From the NCBI GenBank assembly GCA_001599595.1, contig BCHH01000003.1:4027224-4091223 (forward strand): a DNA stretch of 64,000 bases, written 5' to 3'. The notes under the pieces are model-generated. The model searched no databases and was not told where the DNA came from. It saw nothing but the letters and a program-made list of their open reading frames with translations. Below are positions 53,116 through 64,000 of the stretch, piece after piece. The translations under genes and the position numbers were made by a program. The first letter of the stretch is position 1; every line of letters starts with the position of its first letter. Origin of the DNA: Beverwykella pulmonaria. Taxonomy: Eukaryota; Ascomycota; Dothideomycetes; Pleosporales; Melanommataceae.

Positions 53116-55483
53116 GCAGAGAATTAGACGCGTGTGGGAGGGAGGGATGGTTGTCAATGAGAATGGTAGAGCTTAGGTTATGTGAAGATTGAAGGGTCTC
53201 TGTTAAAGAACAGATGCTATAAGCAAAGAGTGGGAGAAGTGTTCGAGGAGTGGGTGGAATTGTTCGTGGCGGGAAGATGCGCGTGAAGCTATCCGCGTTC
53301 ACGAACGCGTCCGTCGCGTCGGCGAAAAGTTCCTATACACCGACATGGCCCAAGCTCCGCACCAATTTGACTTTGGCTCTATAACACATACTTCTGATGA
53401 AGTCTTTTTCGACATTTAGAGTAGAGCATTTGGAATGGGAATGGGGAATGGGAATAGGAATCTCTGTTTGCTGGCTTCCTTCTGAATTGCATTTTGTGGA
53501 CCAAAGAGCGTCTGCTGCATGGCTGCAGAGCACATCTGTGGACCTGTGGCGCGCACTTCACGGCCCATTAGTTTTTCCACGCCACCCACACCATCAATCC
53601 TCCTCATCCTTCTCACTCCACGATCTCACGATGGACGCCTCGCCGCACCCATGTCCTCTAAACCCGACGGCCCCCGAAATCCATTCGTCTATGTGATGGA
53701 AATCAATCAAAGTCAGCACCTGGACCGTGGACCTCAACTACCGTGTCAGCTCTCGTTCATGCATGCAAGTGTTTCCCCTTCGCTTGCACGACAACTACAT
53801 GCATTGTGCATCGTCAAAGTCTCTCTTACTCGGTCATTGTCTACTTTTTCCTAAAAGGCTAAAGGTCGTCGTACTGCAGCAGGTACGGAGATACGTATTT
53901 AGAATAGCAGTGGGGTACTACCTTGTCAGAGCCCTCGTGTATGGCCGGCTGCATGTAGCGATCACTTCATTGTTGGTTTTGTTGGTTTCTTCTACCTCGC
54001 CGCAAGGATTGATTTATATGTCACACGCCAATCAGGCCAGCTCTCTCCTTTCTTCAGATACCCCTGTTTGATCGTTTCGTCACTCGGCTGCATCAGATCG
54101 CTTTTGTGATCATCAGTTCTCTGCATCAGTCCTTCTTCGTTCGACTTGTTGCGTGAGTCTGCTCAAAATAGTACCTGCTTCCGCTTACGAACTGCTGAAA
54201 CCCATGGGTCCCCCTCGTTCCCCAGATTGAAGGGCGTCTGCCAAGGGCTCCCGCCGGGGTCAATCGAGCCTCTTGACGATGGAGGATGATTAGCACAGCG
54301 ATCACTCGACGCCATGCAGAACTCCTGCCTTATTTCGACTGTTAAGAACGATGACGATGACGGAGGGGATGCACAAACCGCCGCGCCATCGCGACCACAC
54401 GTGACGGTAGCGTGAGATGCCTAACAAAGGGTACGTACCATTGTGTTCGCATGCAATTGCGCAACCGCAAGTGAACCACAAGGCGCTCGCTTCACACGCG
54501 CTGTGCCACAAGGCGCGCCCCCTCCGGATAGATCTCCTCCTGTATCCGCCGCCGGGGTATCTTCGCTGCAGCTCTCTACCGGCCTTTTCGTATTGGCTTT
54601 TCCAAATGCCACGCTCGCAGGTGGGGCGCTAGCGACGAACCACCAGGAACGCGTCCTGAGACATATATCTGACCAATAGCCACTTCCCAAAGGTCGCTAT
54701 AGAATGAAGGGTTTGTTAAGGTGAGGCATGGCCGGCCTCACCATGGGGCAAAGCGCAAGCGAAGGCTCCAGATGCTTTTCTGCCAGGTGTTGAGCAACTC
54801 GATGCGGCTCCTAGAGGGCTGTGCTGAAGAAGCTGAGCTGTGGTGTTTTACTCGCCGAGTGTTGGCGAGTAGGTCGTCGAAACAGCGCTGTCTTGGGACT
54901 AGCGCTGTTTCACATATCAACCCCTGAGAAAAGCAGCCGGCCCGAGTGGAGGTCTCGCGAGCGCCCTGGCGCCATGGCATTTCGCATCGCAGCGCTCGAA
55001 GAACTCTGTGATGCTCGCCTCCATATTGGGAGAGCTTGTGGGCGCGAGATGGAAAATGAAAAACGCGTTATGCCAGGGTCGTCGCGCGCAAGCAACCTCC
55101 GGCTTATGAGCAGAGTACCCAGTGTCTAAATATACACAGCCCTGCGCACAGGTAGGGATGACAGCGTGCATGCCAAGCCTGCTCTCCGTGGTTTCATGGG
55201 CGTCCCGATGAAACGACTTATCCTCAAAACAAGAGCCATCCGCTCCGCCCGGGAGATTGGACGATCAATGTCTTCCTAACGGCCTGAGATCCAAGCTTAC
55301 ACCCATCCATCCTTCCAACAAAAGCGTGAGCCCATCTCGAACAGTTACAAATCTCCACGAACGTCTCCCTTTCGACCAGCCGCGAGCCCAGCATATCAAC
55401 AACCCCCCCAACCCCATCTGGCCTGGCCCGTCCACAGTCAATTTCCGGCATGATATTGGCTGCTAAACACACCTCTGGTTAAC
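53116..55483. other. Intergenic, 2.4 kb
   Basis: Divergent promoters of MRC1 and the zinc-finger gene. Many short overlapping open frames, none with family features. No RNA gene or mobile element recognised. Confidence 0.45.
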
Positions 55484-57408
55484 ATGGAGTCCGACGATCA
55501 GCTTCTCCAGTTCGGCACTCCTCAGCACAGCAATAGCTTCAAGCGTCCTCGTCGTAGTCTTCAAAGTACTACGCCGTTAAGCAGCGTGTCCGAAAGCGCG
55601 TCGCCATCACCACGCCTCTCCGGCCAAGCGCAACTCACACCTGAGGTCATCGACCACATCAACGGCCTAAAACATCTCGACGACAAACAGATCTTCCTAT
55701 TACTAGAAGCGGCTCGCAATGGAGGTTCGTAGTCATGTTGTCGCGTCAGCTTCGCCTACTAAGGTTATTCTAGATCGCATGCGCCTTTCCGGGCCCGACC
55801 GGTCGTCTATGTCAACCGTCGGAAGCCGCGCCTCCTCCTACTTGAGTGTCCCTTCTAGTAGGGTGTCAAGCATACTCTCCGACCCTAGGTCCTCTATCGC
55901 GTCGACAGATTCGTCGTTCACTAATTACAGCACCAACTCATCGCGCCTCTCCACAGCATCGAACCGACTATCCACCGGCTCGTCTCGATTATCTACCATT
56001 TCCAACACCTCATCACCGAAGAACTTTGCCTGCACCTTCTGCGACAAGGCCCTCAAGTCAAAGCCGTATTGGAAGTCGCATGAAGAGGAGTTCCATGAGC
56101 AGAGGCTCACATGGCGATGCCCGGACTGCGAGCAGATATTCCATGCCGGAAAGCGCTTCAGGGAGCATCACACAAAATTACATGTAGGCACCCTCGATAT
56201 TAGCGATTGAATCGCAAGCTAACGTACCGTAGGGTTGCGAGAACTGCAAGCAGCCAAGAGAAAGCGGGCAGCCAACGAGCAGGAAAGCGTCGCCCTGTGT
56301 GAAAAGATATGAAATCGTTATGCACGACAAGGATGCATGGGGATGTGGCTTCTGTGCTTCACTATTGACCACCTGGGAAGAGAGGTGTGAACATATTGCT
56401 CTGCACTTCGAAGAAAAAAGGTCGAAATGGAACTTCACCAACGTCATCCTTGGGCTTCTGAAACAGAGCGACGTGGCACCATCATGGAACTTGGCAATGT
56501 CACAGAGACACGGCGAACAACAAAACTGGCCGCAACTCACATGGGAATCGAAAAAGTCCAACCGGTTAAGATACAAGTTGGAAACAAAGTGGAATACTCA
56601 GGCCTTCGATATCGAGAAACTGGTTCAAGAGACGTACGACTTGGCAGAGATCGAGCCGACCGAGACTTCCGAACCTACTACCGACTATAATGAGTCCACC
56701 GAGCCGACGGAGCTCGTCGACTGCAAGCTGGAAACATTTGACTTTGTGCCTGAACAACAAAGGCTACAGAGTTCACATGGGCTTCCTTCAGAGAACAACA
56801 TGATGGACCTTGATCCCGTGGAGCCAGTGCAGAACATTCACCAACACCAAAGCTTGCAGCAAACCCAATGGCCTGTCAGTACCGGTATGGCCCAGAGTAT
56901 GTCACAAAGTGGTATGAGCACCGACGATGGCATGAGCACCTTCGGCGGGTTCAACACCAATATGACCACCATGACGGCGGACTTCAACCAACCGGTCTCG
57001 CAAAGCTTCCACCAACCAAGCTGGTCGAATGCAGGGTTCGTCCCAACCCCGGATCTCGTAACGTTCCAGCAACCCGGCACGTACATGAACTACGCTGCAC
57101 CCAAGGAGGTCGTATCTGTGCCAACGTCGCAGTACGCCAACTTCACACAATTTCCGCGACAAAGTGTCCCTGCGAACTTCTTGCACCACTCTGGTAGCAC
57201 AAGCTCTCGCCGATACATCCCAAAGCTGATCAATATCTCAAGTTCAAGTCATCGCGACCCGCAACAAGATCAACCTCCACCACCCCCGCCCAAAGATGAG
57301 CACCGATTCTCGCGGATATCGATGCGCAGACGACCGAGTAATATTTCTCAGCACACCATCACGTCGCATCGAGATAGTGGGTGGCACAATGAAGTGAACT
57401 GGGGTTGA
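55484..57408 (+). CDS. C2H2 zinc-finger protein, putative transcription factor
   Basis: ATG 55484; exons 55484-55724, 55774-56183 and 56233-57408; introns both 49 nt (donors GTTCGT and GTAGGC); 608 residues. Residues 85-170 are Ser-rich with near-repeats SSRLSTASNRLSTGSSRLST. Three C2H2-type fingers follow: FACTFCDKALKSKPYWKSHE with EEFH, WRCPDCEQIFHAGKRF with HHTKLH, and WGCGFCASLLTTWEERCEH with ALHF. A further Cys pair, GCENCKQ, lies between the second and third. The C-terminal 270 residues are rich in Gln, Met, Ser and Thr, resembling an activation region, with PPPPPPKDEH near the end. Gene-regulatory function is inferred; no target can be named. The second intron lies right after the second finger. 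Confidence 0.85.
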
Positions 57409-58212
57409 TCACCCGCGACATTGTAGCTTTAATACACCTACCTCCTCGCACGAGCCGGCTGGCTCCGGCATCGCACCTCTCCTTTACATACATCAAACCA
57501 ACCTCACTGAGAAAGTGATTCCGAACCTCGACTCATTGTAATAGATGAGCGAGTCACAGCGTCACCTCAACGGAGTATTTCCTATGTCATGTTGTTTACG
57601 TTGTTTAGCCTGATGAGTTGCAGTAAGAGGTATACCCATAATGTATTCCAATCGATGTTTTACATGTTTTCTGCTGTTGAAGAGTTGGGAGGGGGAACCA
57701 AGCTACTATTGTAGCTAAGGATGTAATACCCCAAGTGTTGCGCCGTTCAAGTAATTGTCCATGTATATTGCGAATAACTTCGGAAGCGTAATCAGATATC
57801 AAATCTTCGCCTTCAGTGGCCTTCAGGTTATTACATCTCCGCTTTGGGTAATTAACGAAATCTGTGAAGAGCATGTGCAGCTTGACTAATCATGATAAAG
57901 CGGTAACTCGATCCGTACGCGCTAATGTGCTTCTCCGCCCTGGCACCGCGATATGGACTGTCATCGTACAGATCCGGGGTTATAAGTGTTGAGGGGTGTC
58001 CCACATTACCTAAGTGAGTCGGGTTTGCTTTGACATCTTTCGTGTCTAGACTCCAGCCTGCTTTGCTTTGGTATTGCTAGTATCAGCGACAAGCCCGGCA
58101 TCTCTAAACTGATACGCATCTGTTCCGCGCTGCCTTTCACCAACGGGTACGCCACCACATCTTAGCATTGACTCTCCTGGTCTTCCTTCATTGGAAATTT
58201 ACCCCCAGTCTA
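57409..58212. other. Intergenic
   Basis: 3' flank of the zinc-finger gene and promoter of the MOSC gene. No conserved frame or RNA gene seen. Confidence 0.5.
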
Positions 58213-59607
58213 ATGACCATGGCTCTCTCAAACACTTTTCAAGGCGCTATCATCATCTCTATCTTCCTCCTCCCCATTGTCACCTGCATCCTCTACAAAC
58301 GCATGCAACTCACGAAATCAGCCGGCCCATTGCCTCCTAGAACGGAGATAACGAAGCTATACATTTATCCGATCAAGTCTTGCCATGGCATTGAGGTTAA
58401 GGAGGCGAGGCTGTTGCCTACTGGGCTAGATTTAGGTACGCTTACATTTCATTTCCACTGCATGTTTGCAGTTATAGCGAGACAAGTAGTCGATCATAGC
58501 TGTGTTTTAAAACAACCGATCAGGCACCACACCATCATGCTGTATCTGCTAGAAGGGACTATACGCCAGAGGGAATGTATCCTCGCAATAAGTAGTACGT
58601 TGCAGCATAAGGAACGCAGAGTTCTAGATCATGTTCGCGTTGCTGCCCGTTATTCTTTGCCTGTAATCTCAAATCGACAAATAGCATCACTTTCTTAGTT
58701 CAATCTGATTCAAGCCCTTGCTTTTAGCATACTGACACAACCAGACCGTCAATGGATGTGGGTATCCCATCCGTCTAACGAATTCCTCACCATTCGAAAC
58801 GACGCTAGAATGACGCTCATCCGACCCTCCTACAACGCCTCAACCGACACTCTCACCATCACCGCCCCCGCCCCAAACTCCATGGATGAGAAACTCGAAT
58901 TCAACATCCCCGCTCATCCTTCTCTCTTCTGGCTCTCCGAAAATACTACGATCGTCGACGCACAGATCTGGAGCAAGACTACGCCCGCGCACTGCTACTC
59001 GACCTCTCTTACAGGCCCCTTCAACGCGTTCTTCGGCAAGGAAGTGCGTCTCATGTACAAAGCACCTACCTCCGACACACCACGCCTATTGGGGTCGAAT
59101 GGGCAGAAAAAATACCTAGGTAGAGATGCATCAACATGCTTTCCCGACCTCATGCCCATCCTCATCGGCTGCGAGTCCAGCATCAATGAGTTGAATGACC
59201 GCCTTAAGATCGCGGAGGATCTAACCATCGACGTCCGCCGCTTTAGACCTAACATTCTTGTCCGCGGCCATACGCCTTGGTCCGAGGACCGCTGGAAGAC
59301 TCTCGCCATCACTCCCGCGTCTGGCTCCTCATTCTGGAAGTTCGGCATGGATGCTTTGAAGTTGGATGTTACGCAAAGGTGCGCGAGATGCCATGTCCCG
59401 AATGTGGATCCGGAGACGGCCGAGGAGCATAAGAGACAGCCTTGGAATACACTGATGCAGTACCGCAGGGTTGATGAGGGGATTAAGTATAAGCCGTGTT
59501 TTGGGATGTTGTGCGTGCCGAGGGGGAAGGTGGGTGACGTGGAAGTAGGGATGGGGATGGAAGTTACGCAAGTTACCGACAAGCATCGGTACGTCACTGG
59601 GTTTTGA
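58213..59607 (+). CDS. MOSC-domain protein, mARC-like, membrane-anchored
   Basis: ATG 58213; exon 1 58213-58435, a long intron 58436-58744 (309 nt, donor GTACGC, acceptor CCAG), exon 2 58745-59607; 361 residues. Residues 9-31 form a membrane anchor (FQGAIIISIFLLPIVTCILY). The MOSC N-terminal barrel follows: ITKLYIYPIKSCHGIEV and LLPTGLDLDRQWMWV, then FLTIRNDARMTLI. The MOSC core has FPDLMPILIGCESSINELN, VRRFRPNILVRG, W near 303, and the cofactor-region Cys in QRCARCHVPNVDPETAE. Relatives (mitochondrial amidoxime reducing component) bind molybdenum cofactor and reduce N-hydroxylated compounds with cytochrome b5. Enzyme activity here is inference. A MOT1 molybdate transporter lies 24 kb away, which may be chance. 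Confidence 0.88.
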
Positions 59608-60537
59608 AGACCTAGGTTTGGGAGGATTTGTGTTTTGTCGGCTACTTGGGCAAGAATAGGTTATAATGAGCGTGTTGAAACTTTACTATCGTACATCATT
59701 ATCATTCCGCTTCGCCCATCCCAGAGTAATCATTACTATCTTCACTTCTCGAAGTTTGCATCCCGCAGCCCGACAAGGATCTTTACTTACATCCCTTGCT
59801 TTCCCCCTAATATACCTGCGCCGCGGTCGCAATGTGAATATGTAACACATACGACGTCCAAAGTATTATCACCATATTTTCTGTGTTTGAGCCCTGATCT
59901 GCTTGCTTCAAGATGAAAATCGGGGTACCGGTCGTCGTTTCTGTTCCCTTCTTCTCAAAGCTAGGTGGTTTGCATCTGGTGCAAAATCATCTCAATTGTC
60001 ATTTCTTATGTGATTCCTTTTTTGTAAATATGGCTCCATTATCTTGATCTGATACTGCAAACTTTGCGCTCTCGCCTTTTTGCGTATATTAGTCTTTCTA
60101 GCTCTAGTTGTGTAGTTACCAGTTCTTTGCAGAATTGTGACATCAATACTAGGAAGATTGCATTCAAGGGTTGGTAAATATGTCAAACTTACCCTGGAGG
60201 TAGGGACATGGGACATAAGTCATTATGAACCCGCCATTATGAGCCTGTTATTATGTACAATTTCACGTAGTCGCTAACCCCATTCGGCAACCCGGCTAGG
60301 AAAACTGCCTACTTCGGAAAAGGGACAGAGTAAATACAACAAGGCGTTTATACCTGAAATCTTTAACCAAATTCCATCTAGAACCTGCGGCTAGCTACAG
60401 CAGGAGCCAATAAGGAGCCAGAAAATTTCTAGGCCGATGGATAGCCAATTTGTTGATTGATAAGCTATAAGGCTACAAGCCGCGGATGACGCTCCTAGTT
60501 CAATCGACCACCAATTCCCCCTCCCCGCGAAGACAAC
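59608..60537. other. Intergenic
   Basis: 0.93 kb AT-rich gap between two forward genes. Holds only a short degenerate repeat, listed separately. Confidence 0.5.
60221..60258 (+). repeat. Degenerate 14-base direct repeats
   Basis: CATTATGAACCCGC, CATTATGAGCCTGT and TATTATGTAC follow each other about 280 bases upstream of the transporter ATG. Confidence 0.65.
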
Positions 60538-61875
60538 ATGTCGACAATAACAGAAGAGCAAATTGAATTTTCAACACTCTGGCCCGTTTCTCGGAACATC
60601 TCAACATTCAACGATGACGCACCAGAGGACTCCGCATATTCGACTACCGCGATTCCGGATGGCGGTTACGGCTGGACAATTGTTCTCTGCTGCTCCATCA
60701 CCGCCTTCTTTCTAAATGGAACTATCAACACCTGGGGAGTCTTGCAGGCAGCCCTATCAGATAGTACTCTTTCGAGCGAACCAGCCGCAACGTTGTCCTT
60801 CGTGGGCTCACTTGGTCTCGCACTCTCGGCAGGATTCGGTATAGTCGCTGTCCGCATAATTCGCTTGCTCGGCACGCGCATGACTTCGTTGCTGGGTATT
60901 GCTATCATGGGCCTGAGCATGATCGGCAGTAGTTTCTGCACGTCTAACATAGCGGGACTATTTGTAACAACTGGATTACTTGCTGGCGTGGGCATGGCCA
61001 TGGCCTTCACTGTAACCAACATCCTGCCGGTGCAGTTTTTTTCTGCCAAACTTGGCCTCGCAAACGGGCTCGTCAAGCTGGGAGGTGGCATCGGTGGAAC
61101 CGTCATGGCAGTCGCCCTCGAGGCACTGAACCGACGCTTAGGCATCGCATGGACATTTCGGATACAAGGATTGCTGACTATCGCCATTGGCTTGCCGGCC
61201 GCGTGGATGCTGAAAGAACGTGCGCCACTCAGGAACGTTCCTTTCGTCGACCTCGAGATGTTCAGGTCTGTGCCATTCGTTGCCGTCTTTTTGGCTGGTG
61301 CTATTGGGTCATTCGCCTTTTTTGTCCCTCCATATTACCTCCCATTGTTCGCGCAATCCATTGGCCAAAGTTCAAGTACGGGGGCAAGTCTAGTCGCTGG
61401 ATTCAATGCCAGCAACGCCATTGGGAGGTTTTTCGCTGGACCCCTGTGTGATCGAGTTGGTCCAGTCAACATGTTTCTCTTCACCATGATCTTGAATGCG
61501 ATATCTATGCTCGCCATCTGGCCTGTTTCCAACACCTTGGGTCCACTGGTCCTTTTCGCTACGCTAAATGGTGTCGCCAATGGCTCTTTCTTCACGACAC
61601 TTCCAACGGTCGGTGCTTCTATGTTTGGTCCTGGTAGGGCGGCGGTGGCAATGAGTATGTCCACTGCTGGATGGTCGTTCGGGTATCTGATGGGTTCACC
61701 CATTGCTGGATATTTGCTCCAGGCAGCTGGGGGAAGCCGAGAAAATGCGGGAAAGCAGGGGATTGAAGTTTATCGACCTGCAATATTCTACGCCGGAGGT
61801 GTTGCTACAGCGTCAGCGTTAGTTGTGCTAGTCGCAAGATTGAAGATGACAAGGAAGATGGTGAAACGAGTGTGA
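60538..61875 (+). CDS. MFS transporter, monocarboxylate-porter (MCT/Mch) family
   Basis: Intronless, ATG 60538 to TGA 61875, 445 residues. The family signature PDGGYGWTIVLCCSITAFFL opens the first helix, followed by NTWGVLQAAL. About twelve hydrophobic segments follow, with GLALSAGFGIVAVRIIRLLG, the cytosolic loop after helix 6 (LKERAPLRNVP) and GRFFAGPLCDRVGP between helices 8 and 9. Fungal relatives include the yeast Mch proteins, among them the riboflavin importer Mch5, and many uncharacterised carboxylate porters. Substrate cannot be read from the sequence. The N-terminal 40 residues are acidic and cytosolic. Confidence 0.9.
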   Translation: MSTITEEQIEFSTLWPVSRNISTFNDDAPEDSAYSTTAIPDGGYGWTIVLCCSITAFFLNGTINTWGVLQAALSDSTLSSEPAATLSFVGSLGLALSAGFGIVAVRIIRLLGTRMTSLLGIAIMGLSMIGSSFCTSNIAGLFVTTGLLAGVGMAMAFTVTNILPVQFFSAKLGLANGLVKLGGGIGGTVMAVALEALNRRLGIAWTFRIQGLLTIAIGLPAAWMLKERAPLRNVPFVDLEMFRSVPFVAVFLAGAIGSFAFFVPPYYLPLFAQSIGQSSSTGASLVAGFNASNAIGRFFAGPLCDRVGPVNMFLFTMILNAISMLAIWPVSNTLGPLVLFATLNGVANGSFFTTLPTVGASMFGPGRAAVAMSMSTAGWSFGYLMGSPIAGYLLQAAGGSRENAGKQGIEVYRPAIFYAGGVATASALVVLVARLKMTRKMVKRV

Positions 61876-61973
61876 GAAGGAAGTAAGGTTTGGATGCAGG
61901 TCATTGGAATTTGAGGTGGAACAATACTAAGTAAATTTGCGCATGCTTACGACAAAAATTAATATTTCATTGC

Positions 61974-63191
61974 TCATTTTGTGGGGCTTTCCCTGGAGTT
62001 GCGATCTTGTCGTGAGGACTGAGCAGGCCTACTTTCGACCAAGTCCAACGAGTGAGGACGTGCTGCGGCTTTCGAAAGGCCACTCTGTCTAGAAGGAACA
62101 AGTACGTTACCCCAACTCAATGGCCCAGACACGCCAATGTTCTCCTCGTCATTCTCGTCACTATCATCCCTGTCTTCATCCACATCAAAATTCAGATCTA
62201 CGTAGTGATACACCCAAAAGGAGCAAAATATGAATGTAGTTCCGGCTATTACCAATATCGTCAGGTACATAACTGCAATCTAAATACGGAATATCAGTGC
62301 GGCCATAGAGAGGAAGCGGATAGGGAGGTCTTTTACATTGCATCCAGCATTCCACTTCCCATCCCGTCGTATCAACGGTGTGCACACCAGGATTGACAAA
62401 CCAGCCAAGAACCCACACACGGAATAAGACATGAACATCATCGGGCATTGCCAAGTAAACGCCATCTTTTTCCTCGGACCCGAAATGCCATGGGAATTCG
62501 TAATATTGGATAGCAGAAGTGGCCGGTAGCGGTTAATAGCTTCATCGGCTTGCACAGGCTTACTCAGGGGTGGCAATGGTCCAAGGAGGTGCAGAACCGT
62601 GATTTGCGACGCGGAAATAAGGATACCCAGAATAGAAAGAACAAGGCTGGAATGCCAGAAGCCATGAGTTAGCCAGTGCGCTGCTTCAACTGTGGTCCAG
62701 GAGAAAGCCCCGATCACGGCGGCTGCTAGGACAGCGCACTATGGATAAAAACGAGATTAGTTCAAAGGTAACAGAGAAGGGCAAGAGCTGAGTGGCCTTG
62801 TGTACACTCACAGAAATCGAGACGAGTTGCAATTCAGCAAGCTTTCGAACTCGCCAAAGGTTCACGGCTCTGAGCAACTCGTGGCGCCTTGGCGGTTGTG
62901 AGGCAAGTGCAGAAATCTTCTTCAACGGATCGATGGTATTGAAATGGTATAGGCGGTAGTACGGAAGTGTCACGATCGTCACTGCTGTATCTTCTAAGAA
63001 CACTACAATTTCCTTTAGGGATCGTCTGTTAGTGCGACTCTTGAAGCTGGATACAGGCAATATAAGTTATATAAAAGTCCTCTGGTTTACAAAGATATCG
63101 GGTTGTGTTACAGAAACGCATTTGCATTCAGACATACCGCGAAGAGAGCCCAGACGGATATTGCCAAACGAGAGACACCGTTTGACGGCAT
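61974..63191 (-). CDS. Unrecognised fungal membrane protein, four exons
   Basis: ATG 63191; exons 63138-63191, 62812-63012, 62337-62738 and 61974-62279; introns of 125, 73 and 57 nt; 320 residues. Hydrophobic segments: an N-terminal ISVWALFAEIVVFL across the first junction, LQLVSISCAVLAAAVIGAFS, HSSLVLSILGILISASQITV, MMFMSYSVCGFLAGLSILVC and IAVMYLTILVIAGTTFIFCS. The C-terminal 75 residues are acidic (DEDRDDSDENDEENIG) and then Ser/Arg-rich. The second segment is created by splicing, which supports the model. No family is recognised; similar small multi-span proteins are common near accessory regions of fungal genomes. Convergent with the transporter gene (98 bases). Confidence 0.7.
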
Positions 63192-64000
63192 ATTCACTAT
63201 GGGATATGCCAGAAGCAATATACGATGTAGTAGGCATGGCCGTATTGCGGGCGAAATGGAACAAGGTACGCTGCTTCAGCGATTGAGATGATGTGTCGAG
63301 ACGACAGAAGGGAAGGCTGAAGACGAAGCTGGGCGAGGCGTTATCCACGCTGAGGCCAGGATTGGTTCTTGGCTCTCAGGTCTCTAGCTGCGTAGCGCGA
63401 CCTGGCGTGGCGCCTCGCGAGGCGTATTGCTAGGCCATTCCCAAACAGGGATGCACAGATAGTTTGAGAGTACTAGGCTCTGTGTGACTGCGTTGAGACA
63501 CATCATGTGCGAAGATCACAGTCACTCATGCACACAGCCAGGAGGAAAGCCAATGTCTAGGTGCACTATCCTCAAAGGAATTCAGAGAGCATATTAATGA
63601 TTTAGAGAAAACATCAAGATGGTTGATTGGCTTTCTAGGGTTTTTTAATTTAACAAATCAATGTCTGCACCAAAGCCTAAGAGTACCTGCTCGAAGGTGC
63701 CCGCAAGGGAAGAAATAATGCTTGGGTATCATGGTTTTGCACATAGCTGAATCTGAACTATATATAAAAATTCCTACTGCCGTTGTCAATGCTTCTGTCG
63801 TATGCCACAAACCACCGATGCAGGCACAACAAAGCCATTGGAAACGGAAGAGAAGAGAGTTGCTATGGTCTGTATATTAAAAATAGTCTCCAAATCAAGC
63901 CATGTTTTGACTTACTGATATTATGTACGAGAAACAGAAGGCATCTGAATGCGTGTCGTCGTGGGAATGTCGGTCAAGGCTTAGGGGGACCTTGATATTG
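63192..64000. other. Intergenic to window end
   Basis: Promoter region of the membrane protein gene and unassigned DNA. Only short open frames; nothing recognised. Confidence 0.45.

Noticed and set aside
53519..54071. Overlapping forward open frames in the 2.4-kb gap
   Set aside because: They lack splice-consistent extension, family motifs and coding-like composition.
58436..58698. Extension of the MOSC first exon as constitutive coding sequence
   Set aside because: It is not MOSC-like and ends at a stop, whereas splicing to 58745 restores the conserved barrel. Noted as a possible isoform.

Overview
The window is nuclear DNA of a filamentous ascomycete (Pezizomycotina; Dothideomycetes is possible but I cannot settle the class from this sequence). 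Reasons: protein genes are cut by short introns, mostly 47-93 nt, with GTRNGT donors, CTRAY branch sites and YAG acceptors. A HET-domain protein, a fungal Kelch/transmembrane protein and a PRISE-type reductase are present. Intergenic gaps are 0.2-2.4 kb on both strands with no operons. I see no CRISPR array, rRNA, complete tRNA or recognisable transposon. All exon coordinates are read by eye from splice signals and reading frame, without transcript data.

Left part (1-10.6 kb) is accessory in character: the end of a DUF2235 hydrolase gene, a kinase-HET gene, a coiled-coil gene with two in-frame TAG codons, and a poorly conserved reverse-strand gene. The most striking structure of the window lies inside the kinase-HET gene. 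Between the kinase exon (ends 3921) and the HET exon (starts 4515) I read eight consecutive introns separated by seven exons of exactly 3 nt each, all in phase 0. The predicted protein is 1247 residues.

Middle part (10.6-40.2 kb) is mostly conserved housekeeping. It holds mitochondrial seryl-tRNA synthetase, a BTB protein, a U6 snRNA gene interrupted by an mRNA-type intron and followed by a B box, a PRISE reductase, a small membrane protein, and bleomycin hydrolase. It continues with a Ubc15/UBE2G1-like E2, a Kelch membrane protein, a CTP-dependent diacylglycerol kinase, the helicase Spb4, a MOT1 molybdate transporter, a RING protein and a GDSL esterase. A degraded zinc-binding reading frame sits at 38.1-38.7 kb.

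Right part (42.3-64 kb) holds an Osh3-type oxysterol-binding protein, Rtf1 (Paf1 complex), Coq7 (ubiquinone synthesis), Mrc1/claspin (replication checkpoint), a C2H2 zinc-finger protein, a MOSC-domain protein, an MCT-type MFS transporter and an unrecognised four-exon membrane protein. The genes are functionally unrelated. Head-to-head pairs (small membrane protein/bleomycin hydrolase, diacylglycerol kinase/Spb4, Rtf1/Coq7) share intergenic promoters of 0.4-0.8 kb. Unusual splicing recurs: 3-nt exons, an 18-nt exon, two GC-AG introns and a split U6.
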